Shown: in pieces, positions 36,461 to 47,063 of the stretch
Layout of the letters: each line of letters opens with the position of its first letter
How positions within the stretch are numbered: the stretch's first letter is position 1
Source of the DNA: Sphaerosporella brunnea
Taxonomy: Eukaryota > Ascomycota > Pezizomycetes > Pezizales > Pyronemataceae
Length of the DNA: 64,000 nucleotides
Direction: 5' to 3'
Assembly: GCA_008704415.1 (NCBI GenBank)
Contig: VXIS01000092.1
Span: forward strand, 62,001-126,000
Program-made: the position numbers and the translations under genes
The notes under the pieces: model-generated
The model's input: the letters and a program-made list of their open reading frames with translations, nothing else
What the model was told of the DNA's origin: nothing
Databases searched by the model: none

Positions 36461-36596
36461 TGCTTATCGACTCGGTGTAATGGGTATTGGGTATAAAAGA
36501 AACAGGAGGGATATTGGAGAGCGGTGGGTTATACGCCGGGAAGACGCGGTTGTCGGGGTGAAAAAGGGTCTAAACAAAACGCCAACCAGCAATGCG

Positions 36597-36602
36597 ACGC
36601 GT
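36597..36602. promoter_or_regulatory. MluI cell-cycle box (ACGCGT) in the MCM2/BRAP2 divergent promoter
   Basis: Perfect palindromic ACGCGT in the 409-bp space between two divergent start codons. In yeasts this is the binding core of MBF (Mbp1/Swi6), which times DNA-replication genes to G1/S; its position fits MCM2. Function here is inferred. Confidence 0.6.
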
Positions 36603-36869
36603 AAAGAGGTTTTTCCGCCAAGAATTGAAGAAATGCATCAAAAAGGCATGCATCGTGTTGAGTGCTCTGGAGGAGCCGTTCAAATACCTTTCATATAAGT
36701 AAATGCCTTAATTATTCATTATAATTGGGTTTCTTGCAGAGTGGGCCATGGAATACTCTAGTATGACACCGCACGTGGGGAATCTACTTCTTCTACACCA
36801 CCCCCACCACCGCTGCTTGGTCTTCGCACAACAACAACTTCATATTTACTCCGGACAGCATGCGAACAA

Positions 36870-38896
36870 ATGCCCTCATACTTCTTCCATCTCCTTTTTG
36901 AGCTCTACGACTCAAGATCACCCTACTGCAAGAACTTACCCGAACTCTCACACTTAACAAAGCTGCAGCTCTCTTCGCTGCCGCTTTGGATTCCTCCGCC
37001 CGGAACGGACATCTTCGCTGGATCCCTACCCGTACACTCTAAAGGATCTCTGTCCACCGCAACGTTCAAGCACGGGCAAAAGAAGAGTAAGAGCAAAGAG
37101 AAGGAGTTTGACAGGCACCCAGACTGGCGTTTTGGACCGGTGAGTGTAGAATTGATAGATATGGCACCAGCAACATCTTCACTGGATGTTACCCTGAGTG
37201 CAGGCACTGCAGCGCCGAAGGCTCGCTTTGTGCCGCTGGAGACTGCAAACACAGAATTTGGATACGGCGTGGTACATCTCTATCGCGATGCACACGAAAC
37301 GCCTGGTGCCAATACACCAAAGGCAGAGATAGGGGATCTCGACGATGACGCGTTAAAAACCGTTGCGATCCTGGCGGTGCCGTCATATATGTCGCCATCG
37401 GACTTTATGGGATTTGTGGGTGAAGGAACCAGGGACACCGTTTCACATTTGCGAATGGTGCGCACAGGGAAAGCGAATCGGTACATGGTACTCATGAGGT
37501 TCCGCGACAAAGAAGGGGCGAGACAGTTCGTCGCCGACTTCAATGGGAAGGTGTTCAACAGTATGGAAGTATGTGCTGTGCCCGTCCTCCCCATGGCGCT
37601 CGATCACAGCTAACAAGCTTATAGCCGGAAAACTGTCATGTGGTTTACGTTAAGTCTATACAGTTTACCTCTCCCTCGTCGGCGGAGATGGTCTCTCAGG
37701 GCCACCAGCCCGGCGTCTTCCCGGAGATCTCCAATGATCCCTTCTCTCCCTCTCATTCACCCGGGCCGGTAGAACCATCCACCAGCCCTTCCACCTCAAC
37801 TGTCCACCCTCTCTCTACCACAGCCGCCCACCCTCTCTCTACCAAACCCGCGCCGCCGCCCACACCCTCACTCTCCGAACTTCCCACCTGCCCAGTCTGC
37901 CTCGAGCGCATGGATGAAACCACGGGCCTCTTGACCATTCTCTGCCAGCACGTATTTCACTGTGCCTGTCTTTCCAAATGGAAAGACTCCTCATGTCCCG
38001 TGTGCCGATACACGCAATCCTCGCACCCTTTGGCCTCGGGTTCCGACGCCTCAGAGGACGAAGAAGACAGTTGCAACACTTGTGGTGCAACCCAAAACCT
38101 GTGGATCTGTCTAATCTGCGGGAATGTCGGATGCGGCCGCTACGACGATGCGCATGCGTTCGAGCACTACAAGACCACATCTCACTGCTACGCGATGGAC
38201 ATAGAGACACAGCGAGTATGGGACTACATCGGCGACGGCTACGTGCACCGATTGATACAAAACAAGTCTGACGGCAAGCTTGTAGAGTTGCCAAGCGCAC
38301 TCATGAGCTCTGAGCACAGCGGAGAAGAAGATCTCGTCCCCCGCGCTAAACTGGAAAATATTGGAATGGAATATACATACCTGCTGACGTCGCAGCTGGA
38401 ATCGCAGCGGCAATATTTCGAGGAAAAGATCGCGTTGGCTGCGGATAAAGCGTCTTCTGCTGCTGCCAACGCCGAGAAATCACACGCTGATGCTACAGCT
38501 GCTATTGCAGGCTTCAAGGAGGTCCAGGAGAAATATAATCATCTCGCTTTAGAAGTCGTTCCAGGGCTGGAAAAGGCGAAGGATCGCGCAGAGACAAAGG
38601 CCCAGAAGTTTGCAGAACTGGCAAAGAAGATGGAGAAGGAGTGGAAAGAGGAGAAGGGGGTGAGCGAGGGATTGTTGGAAAGGGTTAAGTTCCTGGATAA
38701 GGAAAATGAAGCTCGCACTAAGGAGGTAAACGAGCTCAAAGAGCAGGTCAGAGACTTGATGTTCTTCTTGCAGGCGAGGGAGAAAATGGAGGATGTGAGT
38801 GAGGACGTACAGGAAGGTACTATCACTATTGGTGATGCGCCTAAAGAAGATGCGAAGGGGAAAGGGAAGAGGAAGAAAGGGAAGGGGAAGAGGTAG
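36870..38896 (+). CDS. BRAP2/Etp1-type RING E3 ubiquitin ligase
   Basis: Exons 36870-37568 and 37625-38896 (56-bp intron, GTATGT...GCTAAC...TTATAG) give 656 residues. Domains in order: N-terminal [13 protein letters not shown] as in fungal homologues; the BRAP2 RRM-like domain (about 140-245, [17 protein letters not shown] across the splice); an RING-H2 finger (about 322-360, CPVCLERM...CQHVFHCAC...CPVCR); a UBP-type zinc finger (about 383-425, CNTCG...[12 protein letters not shown]...[11 protein letters not shown]) that in this family binds ubiquitin; a long coiled coil; and a Lys/Arg-rich end. The yeast relative Etp1 acts in ethanol tolerance and transporter turnover, the animal one in Ras/MAPK signalling. 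All zinc ligands are present. It is divergent from MCM2. Confidence 0.95.
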
Positions 38897-39114
38897 CGTT
38901 TGCGTATCAATCGTGGTTGTGATAAACAGAGGGAATCTTTGCTGGTTACCTTGGGTCTTGCCTATAATCTAACTTTATGGCTCAATTCAGGTATATTGTT
39001 ACTTTTCCATTAGTGATAAACTGGTAGGTACAGGTCAGGTGCTGACGCAGCTATTGTCCATCACATCAATTACATATGGCACATGAATGCATTCACAAAA
39101 ACATCCCACCCAGC
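38897..39114. other. Short 3' spacer between convergent genes
   Basis: BRAP2 (+) and the MFS gene (-) converge here; AT-rich 3' untranslated sequence only. Confidence 0.5.
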
Positions 39115-40879
39115 TCAAAACTTGACGGGTCCTCCCTTCTCCCTCAGCACCTTTCCATAATTCTGAATCAACAGTAAAACCACCAATGCCGCACCAACAA
39201 TACCCGCCTGCGTTCCAAAGCTCTTATCATAGCCGACCTTGACACCCCACGGCATCTGGAAGTATCCGACTGCGAATCCCGCCACAACTCTCGCAAAGTT
39301 GAGAAACGATGCGACCTCGGCAGATGCAGAATGATACGAGTCCAGCAAGTAAGTGGTGACAGCCACCGACGCGGTCATGACTCCAAACACGTAAATCCCC
39401 CAGCCGACGACGATGACGCCCCAATGGAGATGGTGGTGCAAAGCCTGTCCCACCATGATGAGTCCCGGGATCATTGGCGCAATCGCGATGTAGCAGGTCC
39501 ACAGTCGAACCTCTGGTTCGAAACGGCCGTGGTGAAGCCTGATGTATCGGTTCGCAATATAGTCGTTAAAGAAATGGCCAAACGTTTCCCCGATGATGAC
39601 AGCGACGATCGGCGTGAAGTACATATACCCGACCGCCTTGGAGCCGAATCCGTAACCGCCAGCCTCCCGCGGGGTTTCGAAGAGGATGCTGGTTGTGATG
39701 TTGATGCCCACGCTCCACATGAAACTCATGGCATAGTAGACCATGGTAGGTATCACTACCGGTTTGAAAAGCGTTTCGGTCAACCGACCGATGGCACGCG
39801 AGACGGTGAGGAAGTTGCCATGGTGATTGCGGATTTGCCATGTACCGAGGACACGGGAGATGCGGCTTCCACGCTCGGGCTGCACCGTGAGTGTACGGTT
39901 ATACCATGTCTCGTCGGCGAATAATACGATTAGTACTAGGTCTAGGCAGCAAACGGCAAAGACGAGCCAAAAGACGTTGCGCCAGTTGCCAGTGCCGGCA
40001 ATTATGAAGTTCCCGAATAGGGGTCCGCAGTAGGGGGCGGAAAGGAAGAGGGCAGCCCATAGCCCGATTTTCCGGGCGTGCTCGTGGAAGAAAAACATGT
40101 CTTTGATGAAGGAGAGGCCGATGGTTTGGCAGGCTGCAGAACCATCAAGTCAGTGGATATTCTGGCTAGGGCGAGCTTGAGGAGGAGGAGAAATACCGGT
40201 CAGGGTGAAACCCATCAGCGCTCGGAGCCCGTAGAAGGTGGTGAAAGAGGTTGTCAACGCACATCCCAAGGTAAAGAAGGCACCCGCAAGTGTTGTCCAG
40301 AAAAGAACTGGTGCTCGGCCCCAGACATAGACAAAGGGGATCCACCAGATACCGCCGATTCCGCTGGGAAAGTGTTAGCATCTCTTCCGTGGTGAGGGGA
40401 GAAAATGCGTACAGGAATATCACGTTGAGGTTGCCGGCGTAGTTGACCTTATCTGGTGACATGTTCCATTCCTTTCCCTGGAGGAGAATGCAAGGAATTC
40501 CGGCGCCAGATCCAAAATCTCCGCAAAACGCCGAAAGCGCAACAATGAACAAGATCATCTTGTTCGAAGTCAGTATTTACATATCGTTATAATGTAAATG
40601 GCCGTACATGTTTCTTGAATGGACTCCAATTGAGGGGGTCATTCGGGTCGTCTGAAGGCTGCGGCTGCAACACGGTCTAGAAAGCAGCATCATCGATCAA
40701 TTCATGCACTGCAAAAAGAAGAAGAAGGTGCATACATGGCCGTCTTTTGCGAGCTTCAAACCGGCCACCTCGTTCTTTCCCGCCGTCTCGACGTCGAGAA
40801 TTAGATCCACTGGCGCGGCATGACTGACGGCCAACGTGTTGGGCTTTGCCTCTGTCGTGCTTGCTCCAGAATCCGACAT
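39115..40879 (-). CDS. MFS transporter, DHA1-like
   Basis: Five exons (40879-40736, 40676-40608, 40558-40413, 40363-40197, 40133-39115) give 514 residues; the introns are 59, 49, 49 and 63 bp and each keeps the frame. A cytosolic N-terminus ends with DDPNDPLNWSPFKKH, the signature preceding helix 1 in fungal DHA1-type permeases, followed by about 12 helices. The central loop after helix 6 carries ADETWYNRTL. These proteins are proton antiporters or symporters of the plasma membrane; DPxNPLNWS members include polyamine, drug and Hol1-like carriers, and the substrate cannot be decided here. On the minus strand upstream, CCAAT and TATAAG motifs (about 40943-40958) may be promoter elements. Confidence 0.9.
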
Positions 40880-41877
40880 CTGAAGGGGATTGTGTGCAGA
40901 TGAGGAATTCTTCAGCGCAAAAAAAAACTGGAATCTGCCGCTTCTTATAAAATTATTGGATCGTGCAGCTGGGTGGCCCAGCCAGGGGTTCCTCCCGGGG
41001 GCACCGTAGCCTCACTAACAATTACCAGGCATGGTCGGTGAGCTCGCTTCTAGAGCGGTCGGTATGTACCACGGGAGGGGTGGGCCATTATTGGTTTGGT
41101 TGGTGGATTATGCGTAAATACATACCTGTAGAAGAGTCAGTTATCCACTCTCATGGCTTGAAACTAAAACTCTCATGGTCACACCGATCTTCATGCATCT
41201 TGGCGGTGAAGTTTTTCATGTTCCGGGACATCTTGGAGCGCTCGGTATGAGATATTAACCGACAGATGGGAAAGGCCTGATACACATCCCCACAGATGGG
41301 TGCTCCTGCCCGATACCGAACCTCGAGCTTGATAGACAGCCCCCAGTCCAAGGGCTCGAGTATTTAGGGTATCATGAACGCTGGCCTAGGCCTTCGGATG
41401 TAATGCACGGACGTTGGCTTTCTCCACACGCCAACTTAGCAACTGTGGGGTGAAAATCTCCCGCCTTTCGCCGCAAAGTGCAAAATATGTGAGGTGTGGA
41501 CGCCACTGGCGCGGCGAAAAGCAGAGAAACGTTTGTAAGGAGGCGAAGGTTAGGTTCTGATCAATGCAATATAGAGGTGGTGGTGCGGGACGGTGACCGA
41601 GGTACGCGGTTAAAGTGTCTGCCGCGGTTAATCACTAGCAGGCCGCATACGAACTGCCGGCTCCAGAAAAACATAGTGCCACACATACATGTTAGCCCGC
41701 GGGTTGGAGCTGCCTGTTTTTCTCGTTCTGATTGAGCTTTGAATAACGGTATCGCCGCTGTTGCTGAAGCAGATGGCGTAGTTATATCCGGTGAGTAAGC
41801 GCGTCGTCGTGTTACAGTACTCTACTGCGTTGAAGAACATCTTGATTTTTGTTTTGTTTTGTTTCAATCATATTGTA
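40880..41877. other. Intergenic region before the transposon island
   Basis: Promoter of the MFS gene at the left. No other gene supported. Confidence 0.4.
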
Positions 41878-42530
41878 TTCGGCCGCTTGCGGCCATGACA
41901 TATGTGAGGGAAGAGAAGAGACTATGCTACACCTTAGGCCTGAGCCTACTGCTGGTGCCTGCGGCCCCCTCTAAGGAAATGCGACTAAAGAAAAGGCATC
42001 AGGTATACATGCGCACCAAGGAGACTCGTAGCTATACTCGCACTAAGGAAAGGCTACGAACTCTTCACAACATGCTGCCCTTTTCGGGCCATGCCCCAGC
42101 CTTGGTGGTGTTTAGGAAATCCATCTCCACTTCCGAGCACCGATCATCTGCGGAGGTCGGGGTCACTGGCCATCGCTTCTGCCGCTTCTCTTTCGTTGTG
42201 TTCTTGACCGCCTTCCAAAGGACCCTCTGCTCATTCTTCCACCTCTTGCAAAATTTGAAGAGATGATCGCGCGTCTGAACGGCACCACCAGCACTTGTCA
42301 TCCTCCCTTCGACCGGTGCGGCGTCGATAGGGACCAGTCGGGGGGCTTTTCCAAGTCGCAGTTGGAAGTAGCGAGACGCTACCGCTTTCCTCTGCTTGTA
42401 GGCGAGCTAGTTTGGGGAGAACATCTCGAAAGCAGGGTTCAGACGTTAAGCCCCACAGGCATCCATTCCTCGATACCGAGAATTTGAAAACACGATGCCA
42501 ATGTTGACTTTCTAGAAGAGAGAATGCCAT
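41878..42530 (-). mobile_element. 5'-truncated LINE 3' end (copy A)
   Basis: On the minus strand two overlapping frames encode the end of a non-LTR retrotransposon ORF2: GRREDDKCWWC, then AVQTRDHLFKFCKRWKNEQ, then DDRCSEVEMDFLNTTKAGA. This CWWC...TRDHLFK-C-W zinc-knuckle region closes fungal Tad-like LINE polyproteins. A frameshift separates CWWC from the HLFKFC part (near 42265-42300). The 3' UTR ends at about 41878 with a GGCCATGACATAT block shared with copy B at about 44620-44635. Only a remnant, not functional. Confidence 0.75.
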
Positions 42531-43884
42531 GCATGCCTTACCCCAGATATTTTACCCCGGATTTTCACAGGCCATGGGGCACAGCGTCCTTCCGCTTCTG
42601 GTTAACGCCAGCTTTTCTCCACAACCTCGCCGTCAACGTCTCCCGGCAAGTTCTTATGGCTCAATCGATGATGAGGCCCCCCCTGATCACCGCAAGCCGT
42701 CTGAGGAGCTGTGGTTGCTCACACGTTATGCACCTACAGTGAGAAATTATAGTGAGGTTCGCCAAGGTAGAGTATGTGAAAGATGGTGGTCATGCGAAGG
42801 CACGCTATACTTGAAGGCCACCTAGGCCTGTGTTTAATCCCGACGGTTCGGAGTACATACGACAAATCAGCAATGACCCCATGACAGCATAGCGACCCAG
42901 CACGCTCCGATCGGCTTAGCCAGGCAAAATATCAAGGTTAGTTGTAGGTATTCTAGAATACCTTTACGTCACAGGGCATCACTCATTTCACCCGAATTCG
43001 GGCTTTCAAGTTACGATTTTGGAGAAGATCCGCAAGTTTAGAGGCTTGGGGACTCCATCGGGCTCGAAGTGGGTTCACTGCGCTTGTTGGGATGATGAGG
43101 TTTCCACGACCAGCTCATCGAAATCGGCAACAAGCCACCCAACATGCAGATCAGACAATGGGAGGATGGCGAAAGTCAATTCTCCTATTGAGCAATTCGC
43201 TTGGTCGTGGCTAAAGACTCACTCCTGTGCCCAGTAGTTCTGGCGGTGCAGCCACTTATGGACATGGCTGGGTGTATTGATCACCGCGGAGAGTAAGCGC
43301 TTGCCTGGTGATGATCCATGATTCTAATAATTTATTAGCTATCACACCGAGTTTTTGAAGCAGGTTGAGAAACTGGGGATGAAAATATAAGGTCCAGCAA
43401 ATCACTACGCTCTACTTAGTTACTTCCACTAACATAGCCAAGGTTGTGCACATCAACCAGCCACCAGGCATGTAACCCAGTGTGGTACTCGAAGACGGCC
43501 AGGAATTCTTCACAAACATAATGGTGGGAGCCGATGGTTTCAAGAAGCGAGGAGCCGGATCCTGATGAAGTCAAGATCCAGAATCGCTGGGTGTATCCAT
43601 TCGATGCCGAAGCTGATACCAGGGAGAAAAGGGAAACCATAGTGGCAGCGGTGCGGAAGGAATCGGAGACTGGAGAAATAACCCCGCTGTTTTGATCCAC
43701 TTCAAGTGAGGAGCACCGTTCCCAGCTGAACTATTGGTGGGTTTCTCTTCCTTCTGCACCGCCGTCGAGTGAAATTGATCTCTCGTTCTGCCGGCATTGT
43801 TTCTTGTCGCTATAGTGATCATGAAGATATCACACGCCACACGCCCTCGCCGCCTGATAAACACACTTGTAAATACACTAGTGA
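42531..43884. other. Degenerate sequence within the transposon island
   Basis: No intact ORF. Broken frames around 43340-43600 might be decayed transposase, but I cannot assign them. Confidence 0.3.
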
Positions 43885-44115
43885 GTGGACAGTGACCGTG
43901 CCAGCGACCTTGAGTCCTTGACCGTGACATCACCACTCAACCACCCGACCACCAAACACCACGAAGCAACAGGAAAAAGGCGAGAAACGACCCTTGAAGA
44001 GCGTGTTCGGATAATCGAGCTGCATGCGTTGGGCCATTCATACCGAGATATCGCCACACAGCTTGGCTGCTCGAAGTCTGGCACGCAGAGGAGCGTTGAA
44101 TCCTGGCAGAAGGAG
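43885..44115 (+). pseudogene. Tc1/mariner transposase N-terminal fragment
   Basis: The frame encodes RRETTLEERVRIIELHALGH followed by SYRDIATQLGCSKSGTQRSV, a helix-turn-helix of the Tc1/mariner (IS630-like) DNA-binding domain. After about 77 codons the frame runs into LINE sequence, so catalytic DDE residues are absent. A dead fragment that only appears as part of a longer ORF (to 44394). Confidence 0.65.
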
Positions 44116-44124
44116 CAGTACCTG

Positions 44125-44640
44125 GAGGACAAGCCCCTCTCGGCAAAGCCCCGACTGGCCCATACCTACACCGCACCGGCCGCAGGGGAGATGACAAGTG
44201 CGGGTTGTGGTGGTGCCGCAGTGGAGCAGTCCAAACGCACGACCACCTCTTCAAGTTTTGCGAGAGGTGGAAAGACGAACAGTGTATCCTTTGGAAGGCG
44301 GCGAAAGACGCAACGAAGGAGAAGGGACAAAAGCGATGGCCTGCTACGTCCACCTCCGCTCTGTTGGTGGATGATAGGTGCACGGAGGCTATAATGGATT
44401 TCCTAATCACTACAAAAGTTGGGGCCTGGCCCGGTAAGGGCATCCTGTCACGATAATCTCTGCCTTCTTCCCTTTACTTTTACTCTTTTTCCTTGGCCCG
44501 CTCTCTTACAAATATCCTTGGTGTGTTCATTCACATGGTGCGGTTTCATTAGACTCTTTCCTTAGAGTAGTCGGCTTTGCCGAAGGGGTAGCACAGTATC
44601 TTCTCTCTTATATATGTCATGGCCACATGTGGCCGAATAC
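44125..44640 (+). mobile_element. 5'-truncated LINE 3' end (copy B)
   Basis: Encodes TGPYLHRTGRRGDDKC, then LWWCRSGAVQTHDHLFKFC and DDRCTEAIMDFLITTKVGAW to a stop near 44456, followed by a 3' UTR. Protein-level match to copy A (opposite strand, 2 kb away) is high. The 5' truncation is normal for LINE insertions made by target-primed reverse transcription. Confidence 0.75.
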
Positions 44641-44650
44641 CTTATGATTA

Positions 44651-45197
44651 ACGGTAATTATGCAGGATACCCCCCCGCGAGGGGCGTATTTTGTGGATTG
44701 ACCCCACAAATTTCTTATTATGCAGCATACCCCCCACTAAAATTATGTGGGGTTTTTTAAGCGAGCATATTGGAAACAAGAGATGTTGATTCTTTGACCG
44801 AAAGAAGGAACTAACTACTGAGCATTGAGCAAGCAGAACGGCAGAAAACACAGCTACTTAAGATGAGTGCGGAGGCCGGCGGGCCTGATCCTCCGGTAGG
44901 AGCTTGAGCCAGACTGGCGGCGGAGCTTGAGCAAGACCACCGGCGAAAGCAAGACCAGCGGCCTGAGAAGACCGCCCCCGACCAGAAATGGAAACAACCG
45001 ACAGAGCACCCTATGGCTTGACCGAGTGATACACTATGATTCGGTGCACGCGCACGCTCCGAATCATCGTGTATCACATATGCTCGCTTAAAAAAACTCC
45101 ACATAATTTTAGTGGGGGGTATGCTGCATAATACGAAATTTGTAGGGTCAAACCACAAAATATGCCCCTCGCGGGGGGTATCCTGCATAATAGCCGT
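44651..45197. mobile_element. 547-bp palindromic element with 120-bp inverted arms
   Basis: Left arm 44651-44770 and right arm 45078-45197 are inverted copies: ATTATGCAGGATACCCCCC at the outside and TTATGCAGCATACCCCCC again inside each arm, then a GCGAGCATAT inner border. The 307-bp centre carries no clear ORF. The ends lie close to TA dinucleotides, so a Tc1/mariner-type MITE is likely; the exact target duplication is ambiguous. The right arm is directly followed by a transposase-like HTH ORF, so this arm may be a transposon terminus. Confidence 0.75.
45026..45077. repeat. 52-bp near-perfect hairpin inside the palindromic element
   Basis: GTGATACACTATGATTCGG pairs with CCGAATCATCGTGTATCAC around a 14-nt GC-rich loop. 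It has no counterpart at the other inner border. Confidence 0.8.
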
Positions 45198-45407
45198 ATG
45201 ATTAAAACAAACAAACCACGCCCCGGCAGGCCAGTGAAACATCTCACGCCAGAGTTAGCCGCTGCCTGTGAGCGGGAGCCCGGGGCCACCTTGACACAGC
45301 TTGCAGATAAGTTCGGTATCCACCGAAACACCGCTGGACGAAAGCTGCACAGAGAAGGTGGCTTAGTGACTTTGCCAATATCCGATGTGACCGAGCTTTC
45401 ATACTAG
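45198..45407 (+). pseudogene. Truncated Tc1/mariner-like HTH (transposase start)
   Basis: A 69-residue ORF: MIKTNKPRPGRPVKHLTPEL, then a helix-turn-helix TLTQLADKFGIHRNTAGRKLH. This is the typical N-terminal DNA-binding region of IS630/Tc1 transposases; it stops before any catalytic domain. It begins at the edge of the inverted arm and ends 8 bp before tRNA-Phe copy 2. Confidence 0.6.
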
Positions 45408-45415
45408 CATGTCCA

Positions 45416-45421
45416 GCGCTA

Positions 45422-45452
<31 letters not shown>

Positions 45453-45517
45453 CGATTCGGTCCTATCCAATATCCGGGGTAATCTGAAGGTCACCCGTTC
45501 AATCCGGGTTTGGCGCA
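45416..45517 (+). tRNA. trnF-GAA: tRNA-Phe (GAA) with 29-nt intron, copy 2
   Basis: Identical over all 102 nt, intron included (45453-45481), to the copy at 22242-22343; flanking sequences differ. Same cloverleaf, anticodon GAA. It lies between transposase debris and a hAT MITE. Confidence 0.97.
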
Positions 45518-45523
45518 TATACC

Positions 45524-45534
45524 TTTTTTTTTTT
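45524..45534 (+). terminator. RNA polymerase III T-run terminator
   Basis: Eleven T residues begin 7 nt after the tRNA, with further T-runs to about 45559. Confidence 0.85.
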
Positions 45535-45684
45535 CTCTTTTTTTTTCTTTTTTTTTTTTCGGGGACAAAGACGACTCTTTGGTTTTTGATATTTTACCTG
45601 GACGCCACCTCCACGTTGAAGTAGGAGTCTCAAGCTGGGTTCAAAAGATATTGCAAGCAGAATGAGGGGATGTAGTGCTCCCGT

Positions 45685-46105
45685 TAGTGTTTCTAATAGC
45701 CACGAACAAGCGGATCACAGGCTGGGGATTGTGTATCAGGCGCTGGCGGTATGCGAATCAGTCGGCGTGTTCATGGTGAGCATCGGATCTACTCAAGGAA
45801 GGCCGGGAATCTGGAGATCTTGCCCGGGAAAGAGCGGTAGCGGGAGCGGGAGCGGGACGAGCCGGGTGGCGAAAACTGAAAAAAAGTTTTTTACAAATTT
45901 ACCTTCATTAGGGGTAATCAAAGCGCGAAAACCGGCATCAGTCTATGAAATTTCCACTCGGCTCAGTCTTTGCGAAGAGCTGGCAGCCCGTCCGTCGTGA
46001 TTTAGCAGCAGCTGCAGCCCGGCGACGAAACTGACAGCCCGGCTGTTCGCTTTATACCGCCCGCCCAACCCACCCGGCTTTTTGGGCTGGCTGTTAGAAA
46101 CACTG
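45685..46105. mobile_element. hAT-type MITE (copy 3, 421 bp)
   Basis: Perfect 8-bp target duplication GCTCCCGT at 45677-45684 and 46106-46113. Ends: TAGTGTTTCTAATAGCC left and, reversed, CAGTGTTTCTAACAGCC right. Subterminal GC-rich text (GCCCAACCCACCCGGC) resembles the other copies. It contains no intact transposase. It ends about 110 bp from the 3' end of the Smr-domain gene. Confidence 0.9.
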
Positions 46106-46160
46106 GCTCCCGTGGTGGGTATGCTCATTATCTACATGTACAAATGCACTGGAAATTAAC

Positions 46161-46161
<1 letters not shown>

Positions 46162-46191
<30 letters not shown>
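46162..46191. repeat. A30 homopolymer
   Basis: About thirty A residues in the 3' flank of the minus-strand Smr gene, 50 bp outside hAT copy 3. Confidence 0.85.
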
Positions 46192-46194
<3 letters not shown>

Positions 46195-46218
46195 TGCACA
46201 TTGGGTAAATTAACCGCT

Positions 46219-47019
46219 TCACATGATAACACAGCACTCCCCCAACTTCTTGAAGAAGCTGTGCGAGACCTTGGCTACGGCCTCTCCCACAACATCTGGC
46301 TGCTGCTGCTGCTGGCCATGGTGTTGTTGAGGATATCCAGCAGAGAGTTGCTGCTGCTGTTGTCCACCATGGCCGTCCCATCCAGGAGGCAGAACATGAT
46401 CTCCGCCGGTGCCCGGCCTCAACCAAACATAGATCCTACCGGCGTTCTCCTCCTGCCTGAACCTTAAGCCAAGCTCACCACAAACACTCTCCACAGCAGG
46501 GGCCAACTTCCTCACACCGCCCTGGGAATGATTTCCCCTTCCGACAATGACGTGTAATCCTTCGTCGCCCCTAGCCGTAGCAGCCTTTATCCTCTGTTCT
46601 AGGATTTCTCCCGCCTCCTCCACATACAAGCCGTGCAGATCGATCGTGTCCTCGGCCTGATCCGCGTTGTTCGCGCGGAAGATGAAGTCGCGCGCTTGCC
46701 GATTGTACGCTTCCATTTGCCGCGCGTGAGCTTTTCCTTGCTGCGACAGCTGGTGCGCCGCCGCTTTATCGCCCGACTGGTAGGCGGCTTGAGAACGCTG
46801 GAGACACGACGAGCGCTTCGCGCCCTCGGTGCGCGCGAGTTCCCGAAGACGGTCGTATTCGCGCTCGGTTTCGGTGTCGCCGCCGCCGTCGCCGTCGCCG
46901 TTCGTGTGCCGGTTCAGCGCTGCCGAGGGGTGTTAGCTATTCCGCCCCTCCGAGGCCATTATATTATTGGATCCGTGTGCCAAACCTCGCGTGTTGAGCT
47001 CGGTCATTGGGTATGACAT
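46219..47019 (-). CDS. DUF1771/Smr-domain protein
   Basis: Exons 47019-46986 and 46919-46219 (66-bp intron, donor GTTTGG, branch GCTAACA, acceptor CGGCAG) give 244 residues. The start exon MSYPMTELNTR is joined to ALNRHTNGDGD. A DUF1771 helical hairpin follows (EYDRLRELARTEG...SGDKAAAHQLSQQGKAH), then an Smr domain: TIDLHGLYVEEA (the LDxH-like LHGL motif), HVIVGRGNHSQGG (the GxGxHS motif) and GLRFRQEENAGRIYVWL. The C-terminus is Gln/His/Gly-rich and ends KKLGECCVIM, a possible CaaX prenylation site (CVIM). Smr domains are nucleases or RNA-binding modules; in this arrangement (yeast Cue2-like or YPL199C-like) a role in mRNA surveillance is possible but inferred. Confidence 0.88.
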
Positions 47020-47063
47020 TTTGTGTGCTGGATTTTCTTTCCGAAGGAGCTCGGGGATGGTGG

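Noticed and set aside
39331..39924. 197-codon plus-strand ORF over the MFS gene
   Set aside because: Antisense to membrane helices; composition (Asp/His/Arg-rich) is that of a shadow frame.
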